Source of the DNA: an uncultured Pseudoflavonifractor sp.
Lineage (GTDB): Bacteria > Bacillota > Clostridia > Oscillospirales > Oscillospiraceae
Assembly: GCA_904419835.1 (NCBI GenBank)
Contig: CAJFTA010000005.1
Span: 1 to 56,496, forward strand
Direction: 5' to 3'
DNA: 56,496 nucleotides
This document shows positions 23,682 to 31,757 of the stretch, piece by piece (position 1 is the first letter of the stretch; each line of letters begins with the position of its first letter). Below the pieces are notes generated by a model. That model searched no databases. It saw only the letters and a program-made list of their open reading frames with translations, and was not told where the DNA came from. Position numbers and translations under genes: made by a program.

Positions 23682-24071
23682 TTACACCTTCATTTCAATC
23701 CGCTTGGCCGCCACAATGGTGATTTTCTCCACCACCATGGCCCCCAGGGCACCGGTCTCGCCGATGGCGCTCCACTGGCAGCCGGAGTAGATAATCTTCC
23801 GGTCAGGCTTGCAGATGACCAGGTTGAAATCCTCCAGGTCGTGGAAGTTGATGCCGTCCCGGATGGCCTCGTCGGTGGCGTAGAGCCTTGTCAGCTCCAG
23901 CACATGGGTCCGCTGGCCGGGGATGGTGGCCACCGGCTCGTCCTCGCCGAAGGCCTCCACGGTCTGGCTGGTCTTGCTGGTCCTGGCGGAGTAGCTCTGG
24001 ACCACCGCCACCTTTTTGCCGTCCACCTCCAGGTATATGTCGCTGCTTGTGGGAAATCCCGACAGATTCAT
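23682..24071 (-). CDS. xkdM-like: Phage tail tube protein, XkdM-like
   Basis: The protein has 129 residues, close to the 140-150 usual for XkdM. It is beta-rich, with DIYLEVDGKKVAVVQSYSAR near the start and HVLELTRLYATDEAIRDGI in the middle, both typical of myophage tube proteins (DUF2001). It directly follows the sheath gene. Confidence 0.88.
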   Translation of the reverse strand: MNLSGFPTSSDIYLEVDGKKVAVVQSYSARTSKTSQTVEAFGEDEPVATIPGQRTHVLELTRLYATDEAIRDGINFHDLEDFNLVICKPDRKIIYSGCQWSAIGETGALGAMVVEKITIVAAKRIEMKV

Positions 24072-24087
24072 GTGTGTCCCCTCCCCT

Positions 24088-25107
24088 TTACACGGTGATG
24101 TGCGCGGTGAGCCAGATCTGGTTCATGCCGTGGACCACTGCGAAGGAGAACTCCACAAGGCATACGGTGGGGTCCTCCTCCAGTGCGGACACGGCCACGT
24201 TCTCATATGCGTCGATGATCTCCCGGCTCACCCGGTTTTCCAGCTCCACCACCACCTGCGCCCGCACAGCGCCCCTGCTCTGCTCGGTGTTTTTGGCTCT
24301 GTGGAACTTGGACCGCAGGCTGCTGCGCAGCCCGGGGATCACCTCGTCGACGATGAGAATGGTGGACAGCTCCCGCCAGGTGCTGTCGGGGGTCTCGCCG
24401 GTTTTGGTCCGGCTGGTGACGCCCCGCACCACGCTCACCACCCCGGCCAGGTTCTCCAGGGGGGTGACGCCGCCCCGCACCAGGGTGTCAATCTCGTTGT
24501 CGTCGTACCGGGCGCTCAAGTCGGCCAACCCCTTCAGCTCCGCGCCGCCCAGGGGGACGGCGGGGTCGCGCTCCCCGGCGATGGCTCCCGCCACGGCGGC
24601 GGCGGCCCTGGCCCCGCCGGGGGCGGTGAGCACCACCCGCTCGCAGTTGAGACTGCCTGCCCGCTCTGCCAGCTGGCCGGGGCTCTCGCCGGTCCCGCCC
24701 GGCACCACAGCGATGCGCTCCCGCCGGGCCTCAGACGCGGCCTTCACGCTGTCCCGCAGGGCCTGCTGTACCGTCAGCGTCTCGCTGTCGCAGACCGTGA
24801 TGGCCACGTTCTCCTCTCCGGAGAGCAGGGCGAAGGCATCCTCGTAGTCCTCCTCCGCCACGGGCACGGCGTATACCGCCCCCGCGCCGTTGAGAAAGAG
24901 GAGCTTCACCAGCTCCGTCAAGGCGTCCCCGGCTCCGAAGGCGGTCTCGGCCTCCTCCAGCCTTGTCAGCTTGTACAGGGTACCCGTCTCGCCGCCCTCG
25001 CTCACCGCCGCGATGCCCACCGTCTTGCTGCCGCCGGAGGCTGCCACCACTGCGGAGGCGTCATAGCTGGAGTAGACCCCCGGCCGTTCATGTCTTGTCA
25101 CGCTCAT
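24088..25107 (-). CDS. xkdK-like: Contractile tail sheath protein, XkdK-like
   Basis: The protein has 339 residues. The N-terminal RHERPGVYSSYDAS and C-terminal VVELENRVSREIIDAYENVAV / VHGMNQIWLTAHITV are sheath features; the handshake ends are kept. It is shorter than PBSX XkdK (about 466), mainly in the outer domain. Presence of a sheath means the particle tail is contractile. It overlaps the upstream gene by 4 bases. Confidence 0.9.
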   Translation of the reverse strand: MSVTRHERPGVYSSYDASAVVAASGGSKTVGIAAVSEGGETGTLYKLTRLEEAETAFGAGDALTELVKLLFLNGAGAVYAVPVAEEDYEDAFALLSGEENVAITVCDSETLTVQQALRDSVKAASEARRERIAVVPGGTGESPGQLAERAGSLNCERVVLTAPGGARAAAAVAGAIAGERDPAVPLGGAELKGLADLSARYDDNEIDTLVRGGVTPLENLAGVVSVVRGVTSRTKTGETPDSTWRELSTILIVDEVIPGLRSSLRSKFHRAKNTEQSRGAVRAQVVVELENRVSREIIDAYENVAVSALEEDPTVCLVEFSFAVVHGMNQIWLTAHITV

Positions 25108-25604
25108 ACTCTCTCCCCTCTGATTTCAAAGTCCAGGAAGGCGCCGCCCTCATCGGCCACGGCGTACAGCCTCGCCTGGCACACCGCCTCCACCGGGCAG
25201 TGGTAAAGCTGGCTGTCCTCCTGGAACTGTGTCTCTCCCGCGGAAAATTCCAGGATACTCAGCCCGTCGGGCCCCGGGCCGCTGAGGGCGGCGGACAGGG
25301 TGTCCAGCGCCCTGTCGACAGCCGCCGCACCGCCGCTGCTCCGGGCGGCATACAGGTCCAGCCCGAAGGTAATCTTTACCCGTCTGCCGTAGAGCTCCTC
25401 CCACCGTCCGGTCTCCTGATTGTACCGCTCGCCCAGATAGTCCTGAAAGCCCGCCGGGCCGCCCTCGCAGCTGCGGAGGGAGACGGCGGCGGCCGCCCCC
25501 TCTCTCCGCGTCCGCCGCCGCTCCGGCCAGGCCGTCACGGCATCCAGGCCCTGCTCCGTCAGGAACGCGGCCATGCGCTCCCGAATCTCATCCAGTCCCG
25601 CCAT
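25104..25604 (-). CDS. Tail terminator/completion-like protein (XkdJ position)
   Basis: The protein has 166 residues. YGRRVKITFGLDLYAA and CPVEAVCQARLYAVADEGGAFLDFEIRG form a beta-rich fold like tail terminator proteins. The assignment is by position between the head-closure gene and the sheath, where PBSX has xkdI/xkdJ. Confidence 0.6.
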   Translation of the reverse strand: MAGLDEIRERMAAFLTEQGLDAVTAWPERRRTRREGAAAAVSLRSCEGGPAGFQDYLGERYNQETGRWEELYGRRVKITFGLDLYAARSSGGAAAVDRALDTLSAALSGPGPDGLSILEFSAGETQFQEDSQLYHCPVEAVCQARLYAVADEGGAFLDFEIRGERV

Positions 25605-25947
25605 CCGTCTCCCCCTCTCCCGGGTCCTTCACCGTCAGGATGGCCCACCAGTGGCTGACCGTGTCGCCGATGCAGATGGGCTGTGCCGCCGCCACCCTCA
25701 GCCGCAGGCCCCGCCATTCCAGGTGTCCCTCCTCCATGTTCTCCAAAGGCGTGTCCGCCCCGGCCAGACAGAGAAAGCGGTCCTTCCGCACTGCCCCCAT
25801 GGGGGAGGGTTCCGTCTGCCGCCAGGTCTCCCGCCGCTCGGTCACAGGCTGGAGGAAGGCCCGGATGGTCTCCTTCTCCCCTTCCCGCCTGCATAGGGTC
25901 ACGCTCTGTCCGTATTTGTCCAGCAGCGTCTCAAAGGTCCCGCTCAC
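25588..25947 (-). CDS. Head closure protein, XkdH-like
   Basis: The protein has 119 residues. The start FETLLDKYGQSVTLCRREGE and the end IGDTVSHWWAILTV fit small beta-barrel head-tail joining proteins (XkdH/gp16-like). It overlaps its neighbour by ATGA on one side and by 17 bases on the other. Confidence 0.65.
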   Translation of the reverse strand: MSGTFETLLDKYGQSVTLCRREGEKETIRAFLQPVTERRETWRQTEPSPMGAVRKDRFLCLAGADTPLENMEEGHLEWRGLRLRVAAAQPICIGDTVSHWWAILTVKDPGEGETDGGTG

Positions 25948-26309
25948 CCCGGCACCCCCAGGAAGCAGAAGCCCTCGTCCCTCAGGTAGGGCCGCATCAC
26001 CTGCTCCGCCTGCCGCCGCAGGCTCAGGCTTCTGTCCCCGGCCCCTCCGCCGTCCCGGTGGTGGATGGTCAGGCTGCCTGCGGTAAAGGACTCCACCTCA
26101 TCGGCGGCCCCTGCGGCGCACAGCCCGGCCAGGCCCAGCCAGGCGGCCCCCATGGTGAAGGCCGCGCCGCAATCGGCCTTGGTGATGCCGGCCTTCAACC
26201 TGCCCTCCAGCTCCTTCTCGGCCAGATCGCACAGAGCCTGCAGCTCCTCCATCCGGTTCTCGGGCACCTGCCCCAGCTGCCGGGCCAGCTCCGCCGTCTC
26301 TTCCGCCAT
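25944..26309 (-). CDS. Head-tail connector protein (DUF3199/YqbG-like position)
   Basis: The protein has 121 residues and is mostly helical, with ALCDLAEKELEGRLKAGITKADCGAAF. This resembles gp6/gp15-type adaptor proteins that bind below the portal. It is the first gene after the capsid gene, the conserved adaptor position. Confidence 0.65.
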   Translation of the reverse strand: MAEETAELARQLGQVPENRMEELQALCDLAEKELEGRLKAGITKADCGAAFTMGAAWLGLAGLCAAGAADEVESFTAGSLTIHHRDGGGAGDRSLSLRRQAEQVMRPYLRDEGFCFLGVPG

Positions 26310-26374
26310 ACCGTTCCCTCCCGTCTCTTTTGAATGGGGCGGGCCGGAGTACAGCCCACCCTCTCTGTGTTGTC

Positions 26375-27406
26375 TTACACCTTCAGTACCCGGCTGGCAT
26401 CCTGGTAGAGCTTGGCGAAGCCGCAGGTGCTGGTGATGGCGGCCCGCTCCAGCTGCCGGTCGATGAGCTTGTCGTACTCCACGGTCACGTCGCCGGCCTG
26501 TACCATCTCCAGGGCGTAGTTCCTGTCCAGGCCGATCATGGTGCCCTCACTCATGGCGGAGGTACGCAGCAGGTTGGCGCCCAGGGGGGTGGTCATCTTG
26601 CCGGTGCCCTGGAAGTTGAGGCCGGTGAGGGGGTTCTGGAACTCGCTGAGCTTGAGCATCTTGAGCATCACGTCCCCGGACACCAGCATGGTGTTCATCT
26701 CGTAGGGGTCGAACTGGGCCCAGAAATCCACCAGGTCGTCGTAGGTGAGGGTGCCGGAACTCCCGCCGATGGGGGAGGTGCCCACCTTGTACTGCTTGGC
26801 GGCGTTATCGTTGCCGTCGCCGTTGACGAGCACGTCGATGGCGTCCTCCAGCAGCATCCGGTTGATGTGGGCGCCGATCTGGCGCAGGGTGACGGAGAAG
26901 AGGTCCAGCTTCTGCCACCGGATGGCCTCGTAGCTGGCCACCAGCATCCGGCCCCGCTTGTGGAGCTTCACCAGGTTCTCCTGGGTCTTGACCTCGGTCT
27001 GGGGGATGGCGGCGCCCTCCTCCACGCTGCGCAGCTCCTTCTCCTCCTTGCCGGGCACGGAGGCCACGGATCGGTAGTCCATGCCCTCGATGCGGGTGGT
27101 GGTGGCCACGATGGAGGGCAGCAGGTTGGCCTCCTCCATGCCCTGGCGCACGGCCCGGGCGATGTACTCGGGGAAGAGCACGGCGGAGTCGGAGGTGCGG
27201 AAGAACTTCTCCACCACATCGCTGCCCGCGCCCTTCACCTTGATGTCAAAGCGCTTGAGCTGCCGCTGGTAGGCGTCCAGGCCCTCCAGAGGGGTGCCCT
27301 TGTACTGCTGGTCGGGGTCCTCCCGCTCCAGCACCTGGGTGAAGGACTGGCCCGCCTGCCGGTACATGCCCTTTTCCAGTCTCACATTGTCATAAGCGTA
27401 TCCCAT
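26375..27406 (-). CDS. xkdG-like: Major capsid protein, XkdG-like
   Basis: The protein has 343 residues from the ATG at 27406, which AAGGAGAGCAG precedes; the upstream frame to 27445 lacks a site. HK97-fold features include an N-terminal arm (YDNVRLEKGMYRQ), the segment FRTSDSAVLFPEYIARAVRQG, and a C-terminal dimer region LEMVQAGDVTVEYDKLIDRQLE. PBSX XkdG has about 311 residues. It would form the icosahedral shell. Confidence 0.9.
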   Translation of the reverse strand: MGYAYDNVRLEKGMYRQAGQSFTQVLEREDPDQQYKGTPLEGLDAYQRQLKRFDIKVKGAGSDVVEKFFRTSDSAVLFPEYIARAVRQGMEEANLLPSIVATTTRIEGMDYRSVASVPGKEEKELRSVEEGAAIPQTEVKTQENLVKLHKRGRMLVASYEAIRWQKLDLFSVTLRQIGAHINRMLLEDAIDVLVNGDGNDNAAKQYKVGTSPIGGSSGTLTYDDLVDFWAQFDPYEMNTMLVSGDVMLKMLKLSEFQNPLTGLNFQGTGKMTTPLGANLLRTSAMSEGTMIGLDRNYALEMVQAGDVTVEYDKLIDRQLERAAITSTCGFAKLYQDASRVLKV

Positions 27407-27469
27407 GTTTTCTGCTCTCCTTCCTCCGGCGCGGCGCGCCGGCACTCCAGTTTTCTCTCCGCCCTGTGA

Positions 27470-27808
27470 TTAGAGCAGGATGGTGGCCTGCTTTTTGGTG
27501 CTGCCTGCCTCCACCACCAGGTAGGCGGTACCGGACGCATTGGTCTTGACGCCGCCGCCAGCGTTGGCGGACAGCTTGGTGTAGCCTACGGCCACGGCGT
27601 CGCCGCAGGTGACCTTGACAAAGCCCCTGAGCTGTACCAGGGCCAGCCCGTCGTTTACCTCCAGTGCCACGCCGCAGAAGGCCTCCCCATCGCCGCAGGG
27701 GCCCACCTTGCCGTCGCCGGTCATCTTGACGGGGCCGCCCGTGAGGCCATCCTCCGCCAGGAACGTGGCCACCATCTCGCCGATGCCTTCAAACGAAACC
27801 TTTGCCAT
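27470..27808 (-). CDS. Capsid decoration protein
   Basis: The protein has 112 residues and is Gly/Ala/Val-rich and beta-like, with EAFCGVALEVNDGLALVQLRG and ANAGGGVKTNASGTAYLV. This matches small head decoration proteins (gpD/DUF2190 type). It lies between the protease and capsid genes, as in many HK97-type heads. Confidence 0.7.
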   Translation of the reverse strand: MAKVSFEGIGEMVATFLAEDGLTGGPVKMTGDGKVGPCGDGEAFCGVALEVNDGLALVQLRGFVKVTCGDAVAVGYTKLSANAGGGVKTNASGTAYLVVEAGSTKKQATILL

Positions 27809-27837
27809 ACTCCATTCTCCTTTCTTTTATCCGCGCC

Positions 27838-28779
27838 TCAGATGAGGAAAGCGCCGTCTCTCTGGTCCATCTCGGCCTGTTCTGTGTGCCGGGGCAGCTG
27901 TACCGTGAGGGGGAACCGGTCCTCCAGCCGTTTCTGGTAGCTGTCCCGCAGAGCCTCCAGCTCCTCGCCGGTGAGCTTGTCCGCGATGCTTTTGCGGATA
28001 TGCTCCTCCACGCCCTTTTCACAGATGCCGCCCAGCCGCAGCACCTCGCCCCGCAGCCGCTCCAGGTACTTCCGCCCCAGGGCGGCCTCCTCCTCCAGCT
28101 GTTTCGCTCTGCTCAGCAGCACAGGCTGGTCCTTCAGATATTCCATCAGGTCGTTCTCCTGTCCGCCGCCCATTCGCTTGATGACCCCGGCTCTGGGCTG
28201 GGCGGGCACGGCCACAAAGGACCACTCATAGGCATCGGTGGCGCCGGCCAGGTCGGCCCAGCACAGCCGTCCGCCGTACACCTGGCCCTTGGTGTGGGTG
28301 CATTTCTTCCTGTCCCGGATGTCCTCTCCGCAGATGGAGCACACCGCCCGCTCCACGGCGCACCCCACGGACACCTCCCGCTTGATGCCGCCCTCGATCT
28401 CGGCGATAAGCCCCTTGTTCTCCTCCGTGCGCACCATGTAGGCGTATCCCTTCAGGTAGCAATACCGGTCCCCGGCCCTGGTGAGCACGTTTTCCTCCCG
28501 CACCACCTCGGTGCGGTAAATCCGGGCCGCCTGTCCCTTGGCGCTCCACTGGTGGTCAAAGATGCCGCTCTTTCCCTCAAAGCGCTCTGCCAGCTCCTCC
28601 AGGGTTCCCTCGGGGAACCGCTCCCCGTCCCGGTCGATCTCGTTGTCGCACAGCCGCACGGCAAAGGCGTATACCTCCTCCGCCGTCAGGGCCTTCCGGC
28701 TCCAGCGGTTGATGAGGGCCAGGTCCCGCTCCTCCACGGTGAGGGGCTGCCCCATGTCCGTCTGCTTTACAATGTCCAT
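27838..28779 (-). CDS. xkdF-like: Prohead protease/scaffold protein, XkdF-like
   Basis: The protein has 313 residues. The protease-like domain has FDHQWSAKGQAARIYRTEVV and GGIKREVSVGCAVE. It also holds CSICGEDIRDRKKCTH, a small cysteine cluster seen in XkdF-type proteins. The C-terminal third (about 225-300) is a long charged helix rich in Leu/Glu, as expected for a scaffold. It probably guides capsid assembly and trims itself. Confidence 0.78.
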   Translation of the reverse strand: MDIVKQTDMGQPLTVEERDLALINRWSRKALTAEEVYAFAVRLCDNEIDRDGERFPEGTLEELAERFEGKSGIFDHQWSAKGQAARIYRTEVVREENVLTRAGDRYCYLKGYAYMVRTEENKGLIAEIEGGIKREVSVGCAVERAVCSICGEDIRDRKKCTHTKGQVYGGRLCWADLAGATDAYEWSFVAVPAQPRAGVIKRMGGGQENDLMEYLKDQPVLLSRAKQLEEEAALGRKYLERLRGEVLRLGGICEKGVEEHIRKSIADKLTGEELEALRDSYQKRLEDRFPLTVQLPRHTEQAEMDQRDGAFLI

Positions 28780-28804
28780 CTTCTACCCCCTGTTCTCCTT
28801 CGGC

Positions 28805-29974
28805 TCACTGCCTCTGTTCCGCTCCATCCAGCTCCAGGCGGATTTTCCTGGCCTGTTCCCGGTAGAGCTCTGCCCTGGACTCCTCCACCAGGTCCTGGAG
28901 GTTGATGTCCTCCCAGTCCACATTTACCCCGCCGCCGTAGCCCTTCAGCTCCAGCCACAGCTCGCAGATCCGCTCCACCACCGGCTCCAGCCCCCGCCGG
29001 ATGGCCGTGAGCTCGCTGGTCATCATGTCGGCCTGCTGGGCGCTCATCCGCTCGGTGGAGGACCAGGACAGGCCCAGCAGGAAGGGCGGGATACCGGTCC
29101 TGGCCACAAGCTGCTCCAGGATCTGCCGCACGGGCACCTGGCTGTCCAGAATCTGGTTGTCCGCGCCGATGACCTTGATGTCCACGTCTCCCACGGCCAC
29201 AAAGTCCCGCACGCTGCCGTTTTTCCCCGCCTGCATGGCGGCGGACCACTCCCGGGCGATCTGCTGGCTGCGCTCCGCGGCGTAAGCCCGGTCCATGGCG
29301 TCCTCGCCGGGCTTGTAGACCACGGCGAAGCGGACGTTGCCCATCCGCTCCCAGTTCATGCCCTCGGCCTGGTAGATTTTCAGCAGGATTTCGGTGAGGA
29401 AGGGCATGGACCGCAGCAGGGACACGCCGTAGGGGCTGTCGGTCTCCGGCTGGAAGGGGGTGAAGAGGAGCAGCTCCTGGCAGGGCAGGTCCTCCAGAAC
29501 GCCGTCTCTCCCCCTGGCACACAGGGTGATGTCCAGGGGTGTCTCCCCCTCTCTGATCTCCACGTCGGCCACATTGCCGCACAGCACGGCGGCGATGCCG
29601 TCCCGCCTGCCGTTGAGGACGATCTCCCCCACCGCTCGCCCGCAGGTGAGCATGGAGTCCAGGTAGCAGTCCAGGAAGGACTGAATCCCCCGCTGGCCCC
29701 GTCCGGTGCTGACGGTCCGCAGGAACCGCTCCAGCTCCCCCTGGCCCCGCCGATCGCCGCACTGTACCACCGGTCCTCCTGCCAGGCGGATCAGCTTCAG
29801 GATGGCGGCGTCCACAATGGGCACCGCCTCCCGGATGCTGCGGTACAGTGCAATCTCCCCGTTTTTCAGGGGCACATACCCATCCAGCACGCCGAAGGGG
29901 TGCCGTCCGCCGTCCCGCAGCTGGACGGCTGCCCCTGCGGGCGTCTCTCTCTTTTTCTTCTCCCAGAATCCCAT
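28805..29974 (-). CDS. Phage portal protein
   Basis: The protein has 389 residues. GGAGGGCTCGA precedes the ATG. FTPFQPETDSPYGVSLLRSM and ARTGIPPFLLGLSWSSTERM are typical portal motifs (clip/stem region and crown). The C-terminus is helical and charged. It forms the dodecameric DNA channel between terminase and connector. Confidence 0.9.
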   Translation of the reverse strand: MGFWEKKKRETPAGAAVQLRDGGRHPFGVLDGYVPLKNGEIALYRSIREAVPIVDAAILKLIRLAGGPVVQCGDRRGQGELERFLRTVSTGRGQRGIQSFLDCYLDSMLTCGRAVGEIVLNGRRDGIAAVLCGNVADVEIREGETPLDITLCARGRDGVLEDLPCQELLLFTPFQPETDSPYGVSLLRSMPFLTEILLKIYQAEGMNWERMGNVRFAVVYKPGEDAMDRAYAAERSQQIAREWSAAMQAGKNGSVRDFVAVGDVDIKVIGADNQILDSQVPVRQILEQLVARTGIPPFLLGLSWSSTERMSAQQADMMTSELTAIRRGLEPVVERICELWLELKGYGGGVNVDWEDINLQDLVEESRAELYREQARKIRLELDGAEQRQ

Positions 29975-29991
29975 TCGAGCCCTCCCGTCTC

Positions 29992-31239
29992 CTAAAATCT
30001 TGCCCGCTCCACATAGGCCGCGCCCAGATAGGGCGGCTCTCTGCCTGCGGCTACCGTGGCCGCAAAGTAGCGGATCTCATCCATGGCGTGGTCGTGTTCC
30101 TTGCGTACCCGGTCCTGTCCGCCTCCCTCGGCCCAGCAGTAGAGCTGAAACTCCCGCAGGGCGTCGTCGCACCCCCGGCAGATCACCAGCTTTTTCTCCC
30201 GCAGCAGCTCTGCTGTGGTGCGGATGCCGGAGAGCACATTGTTCTCCGCCTTCACCACCCGCAGGCCATCCCGCCGCAGGACCTCGATAAAGCTGGCCGC
30301 CGACGGGTCCACCACCACCAGCCGGATGTCCCGTCCCCCCGCCAGAGCCCGCAGGTCCTGCGCATACTCCCCGTCGGTTTTCTGCCGCTTTTTCTCTCTG
30401 GAGTCGTAGTAGAACTCCTTCACCCGGTACCAAACGCCGTCCTTCCAGCCCCACAGCCCGAAGGAGGCGGGGTTGACCGTGCCGTAGTCACAGGAGATGC
30501 ACCACCGGCTCAGTCCGTCGGGCGGGTCCTCCAGGTATGTCTCGTCGAAGAAGTCGTAGACCCGCCCCTCGGCGGCCGCCCACTCCCCCAGCACAAACCT
30601 GCGGTAGAAGGCGCCGCTGAACATCCGACTGTACCGCTCTCTTATCTCCGGCCTGAGCCCCGGGTTGTCCTCCATGGTAAAGTGGAGGTAGAGGGCGTTG
30701 CGCGCCTCCGCCTTCTGAATCCACTCCTTGTAGAACCAGTGCTCCGGCCCCTCGGGGTTGCAGTTGAACCACAGCCTGCTCCCCGCCACCGAGCACCGGG
30801 CGCAGGCCTGCTCCACAAAGGACCGGGGCATAAGGGCAGCCTCGTCCAGCAGCACCCCCGCCAGGGTCACGCCCTGGATGAGGGCGGCGCTGCCCTCGTC
30901 CTTTCCGCCAAAGAAGTAGAAGGTGTTCTCCCGCCCGCCCCGCCGGACGGTGAGGAGGCTGCGGGACACCTTTTCCTCACACCGGAACCCCAGCTCCTCC
31001 AGCACAGGCACCAGTCCTCTCACCAGGTTGCGCCGCAGTGACACGGTGGTCTTGCCGCACAGCCCGAAGGCCGCGCCCTGGAATCTGGCCATGGCCCAGC
31101 ACACAAAGGACAGGCCCATGCAGAAGGTCTTTCCGCTTCTGACTGCGCCGTCGCAGATAATGGCGTCATGCCGCTGCTCCGGCCCGCACCACCACCGCAG
31201 CACGGTTTTCTGCTTTTCGGAAAACGCCCAGCTCCGCAC
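29992..31239 (-). CDS. xtmB-like: Terminase large subunit, PBSX family
   Basis: The protein has 415 residues from a GTG right after the upstream stop. The ATPase has Walker A DGAVRSGKTF (about 30-39), Walker B VLLDEAALM and coupling motif FNCNPEGP. The nuclease half carries acidic residues in CISCDYGTVNP, VVVDPSAAS and HAMDEIRYF. It packages DNA into the head. All active-site motifs look intact, so the system may still package DNA. Confidence 0.95.
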   Translation of the reverse strand: MRSWAFSEKQKTVLRWWCGPEQRHDAIICDGAVRSGKTFCMGLSFVCWAMARFQGAAFGLCGKTTVSLRRNLVRGLVPVLEELGFRCEEKVSRSLLTVRRGGRENTFYFFGGKDEGSAALIQGVTLAGVLLDEAALMPRSFVEQACARCSVAGSRLWFNCNPEGPEHWFYKEWIQKAEARNALYLHFTMEDNPGLRPEIRERYSRMFSGAFYRRFVLGEWAAAEGRVYDFFDETYLEDPPDGLSRWCISCDYGTVNPASFGLWGWKDGVWYRVKEFYYDSREKKRQKTDGEYAQDLRALAGGRDIRLVVVDPSAASFIEVLRRDGLRVVKAENNVLSGIRTTAELLREKKLVICRGCDDALREFQLYCWAEGGGQDRVRKEHDHAMDEIRYFAATVAAGREPPYLGAAYVERARF

Positions 31240-31599
31240 TCATTCGCCCCTCCCGGACATCGCTTCTCCGCCGGACTCTCCCCCGGCGCCCTGATCTCCA
31301 GCGCGCTCCAGCGCCCGAAGGAATGCGTCGGCCTCGCCCTCCTCTCCCCGTTCCAGCATAGCGGCAATTTTCTCCAGCACCGCCATCCGATCCATGAGCT
31401 TGATCTCCACGGTTCCGTTTCCGCTGCGCTTGAACTCGGTGAGGGCGGAGAGGTCCAGATTATCGATCTCGTCCATCCGCTCTCCGTCCAGAAAGGCCAG
31501 CTTGACCGCGTCGTTGACCTTCCCGCCGGCCAGGTGCTCCATGTATCTCACCAGCGCGTTCAGCCACCTGGCCCGTTTTTCCCCCGATTCGCTTCTCAC
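31240..31599 (-). CDS. Short terminase small subunit, XtmA C-terminal-like
   Basis: The protein has about 119 residues from the GTG at 31599, with GAGAGG at good spacing; a GTG at 31608 is also possible. NGTVEIKLMDRMAVLEKIAAML matches the C-terminal part of XtmA small terminases (VEIKLxDKLKALE). The N-terminal helix-turn-helix that binds the packaging site is not evident. This may mean non-specific (headful, any-DNA) packaging, as in gene transfer agents. That step is inference. Confidence 0.65.
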   Translation of the reverse strand: MRSESGEKRARWLNALVRYMEHLAGGKVNDAVKLAFLDGERMDEIDNLDLSALTEFKRSGNGTVEIKLMDRMAVLEKIAAMLERGEEGEADAFLRALERAGDQGAGGESGGEAMSGRGE

Positions 31600-31704
31600 T
31601 CCACTCACCTCTCAACCCCATCCGTTCCAACACGAAAAATTGTTGTTTTCCGTGCACCAACCGGGAAAAATTTTTTCTTCTCTGCTTCAGCCTCGAAAAA
31701 GGGC

Positions 31705-31743
31705 GCAAAAAAGCTCCCCTGCGGATAATCCGCAGAGGAGCTT
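31705..31743 (-). terminator. Terminator after phosphoglucomutase
   Basis: On the minus strand AGCTCCTCTGCGGAT pairs with ATCCGCAGGGGAGCT (one G-U pair), followed by TTTTTT. It isolates the pgm gene from the phage cluster, whose promoter must lie in the AT-rich 31609-31705. I could not pick out a clear promoter there. Confidence 0.85.
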
Positions 31744-31757
31744 CAGGGGCAGATGAT

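Larger units (their letters stand above)
17709..31608 (-). mobile_element. PBSX-like domesticated phage particle cluster
   Basis: About 22 overlapping or closely spaced genes on one strand follow the order terS-terL-portal-protease-decoration-capsid-connectors-sheath-tube-chaperone-[169 aa]-LysM-hub-spike-gp25-gpJ-YmfQ-fibre-holin. Head, tail and baseplate modules are complete except for the tape measure. No integrase, excisionase, repressor, replication or endolysin gene is present and no flanking repeat is seen. Base composition matches the host genes on both sides. It is best read as a fixed, host-owned particle rather than a mobile prophage. Confidence 0.75.
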
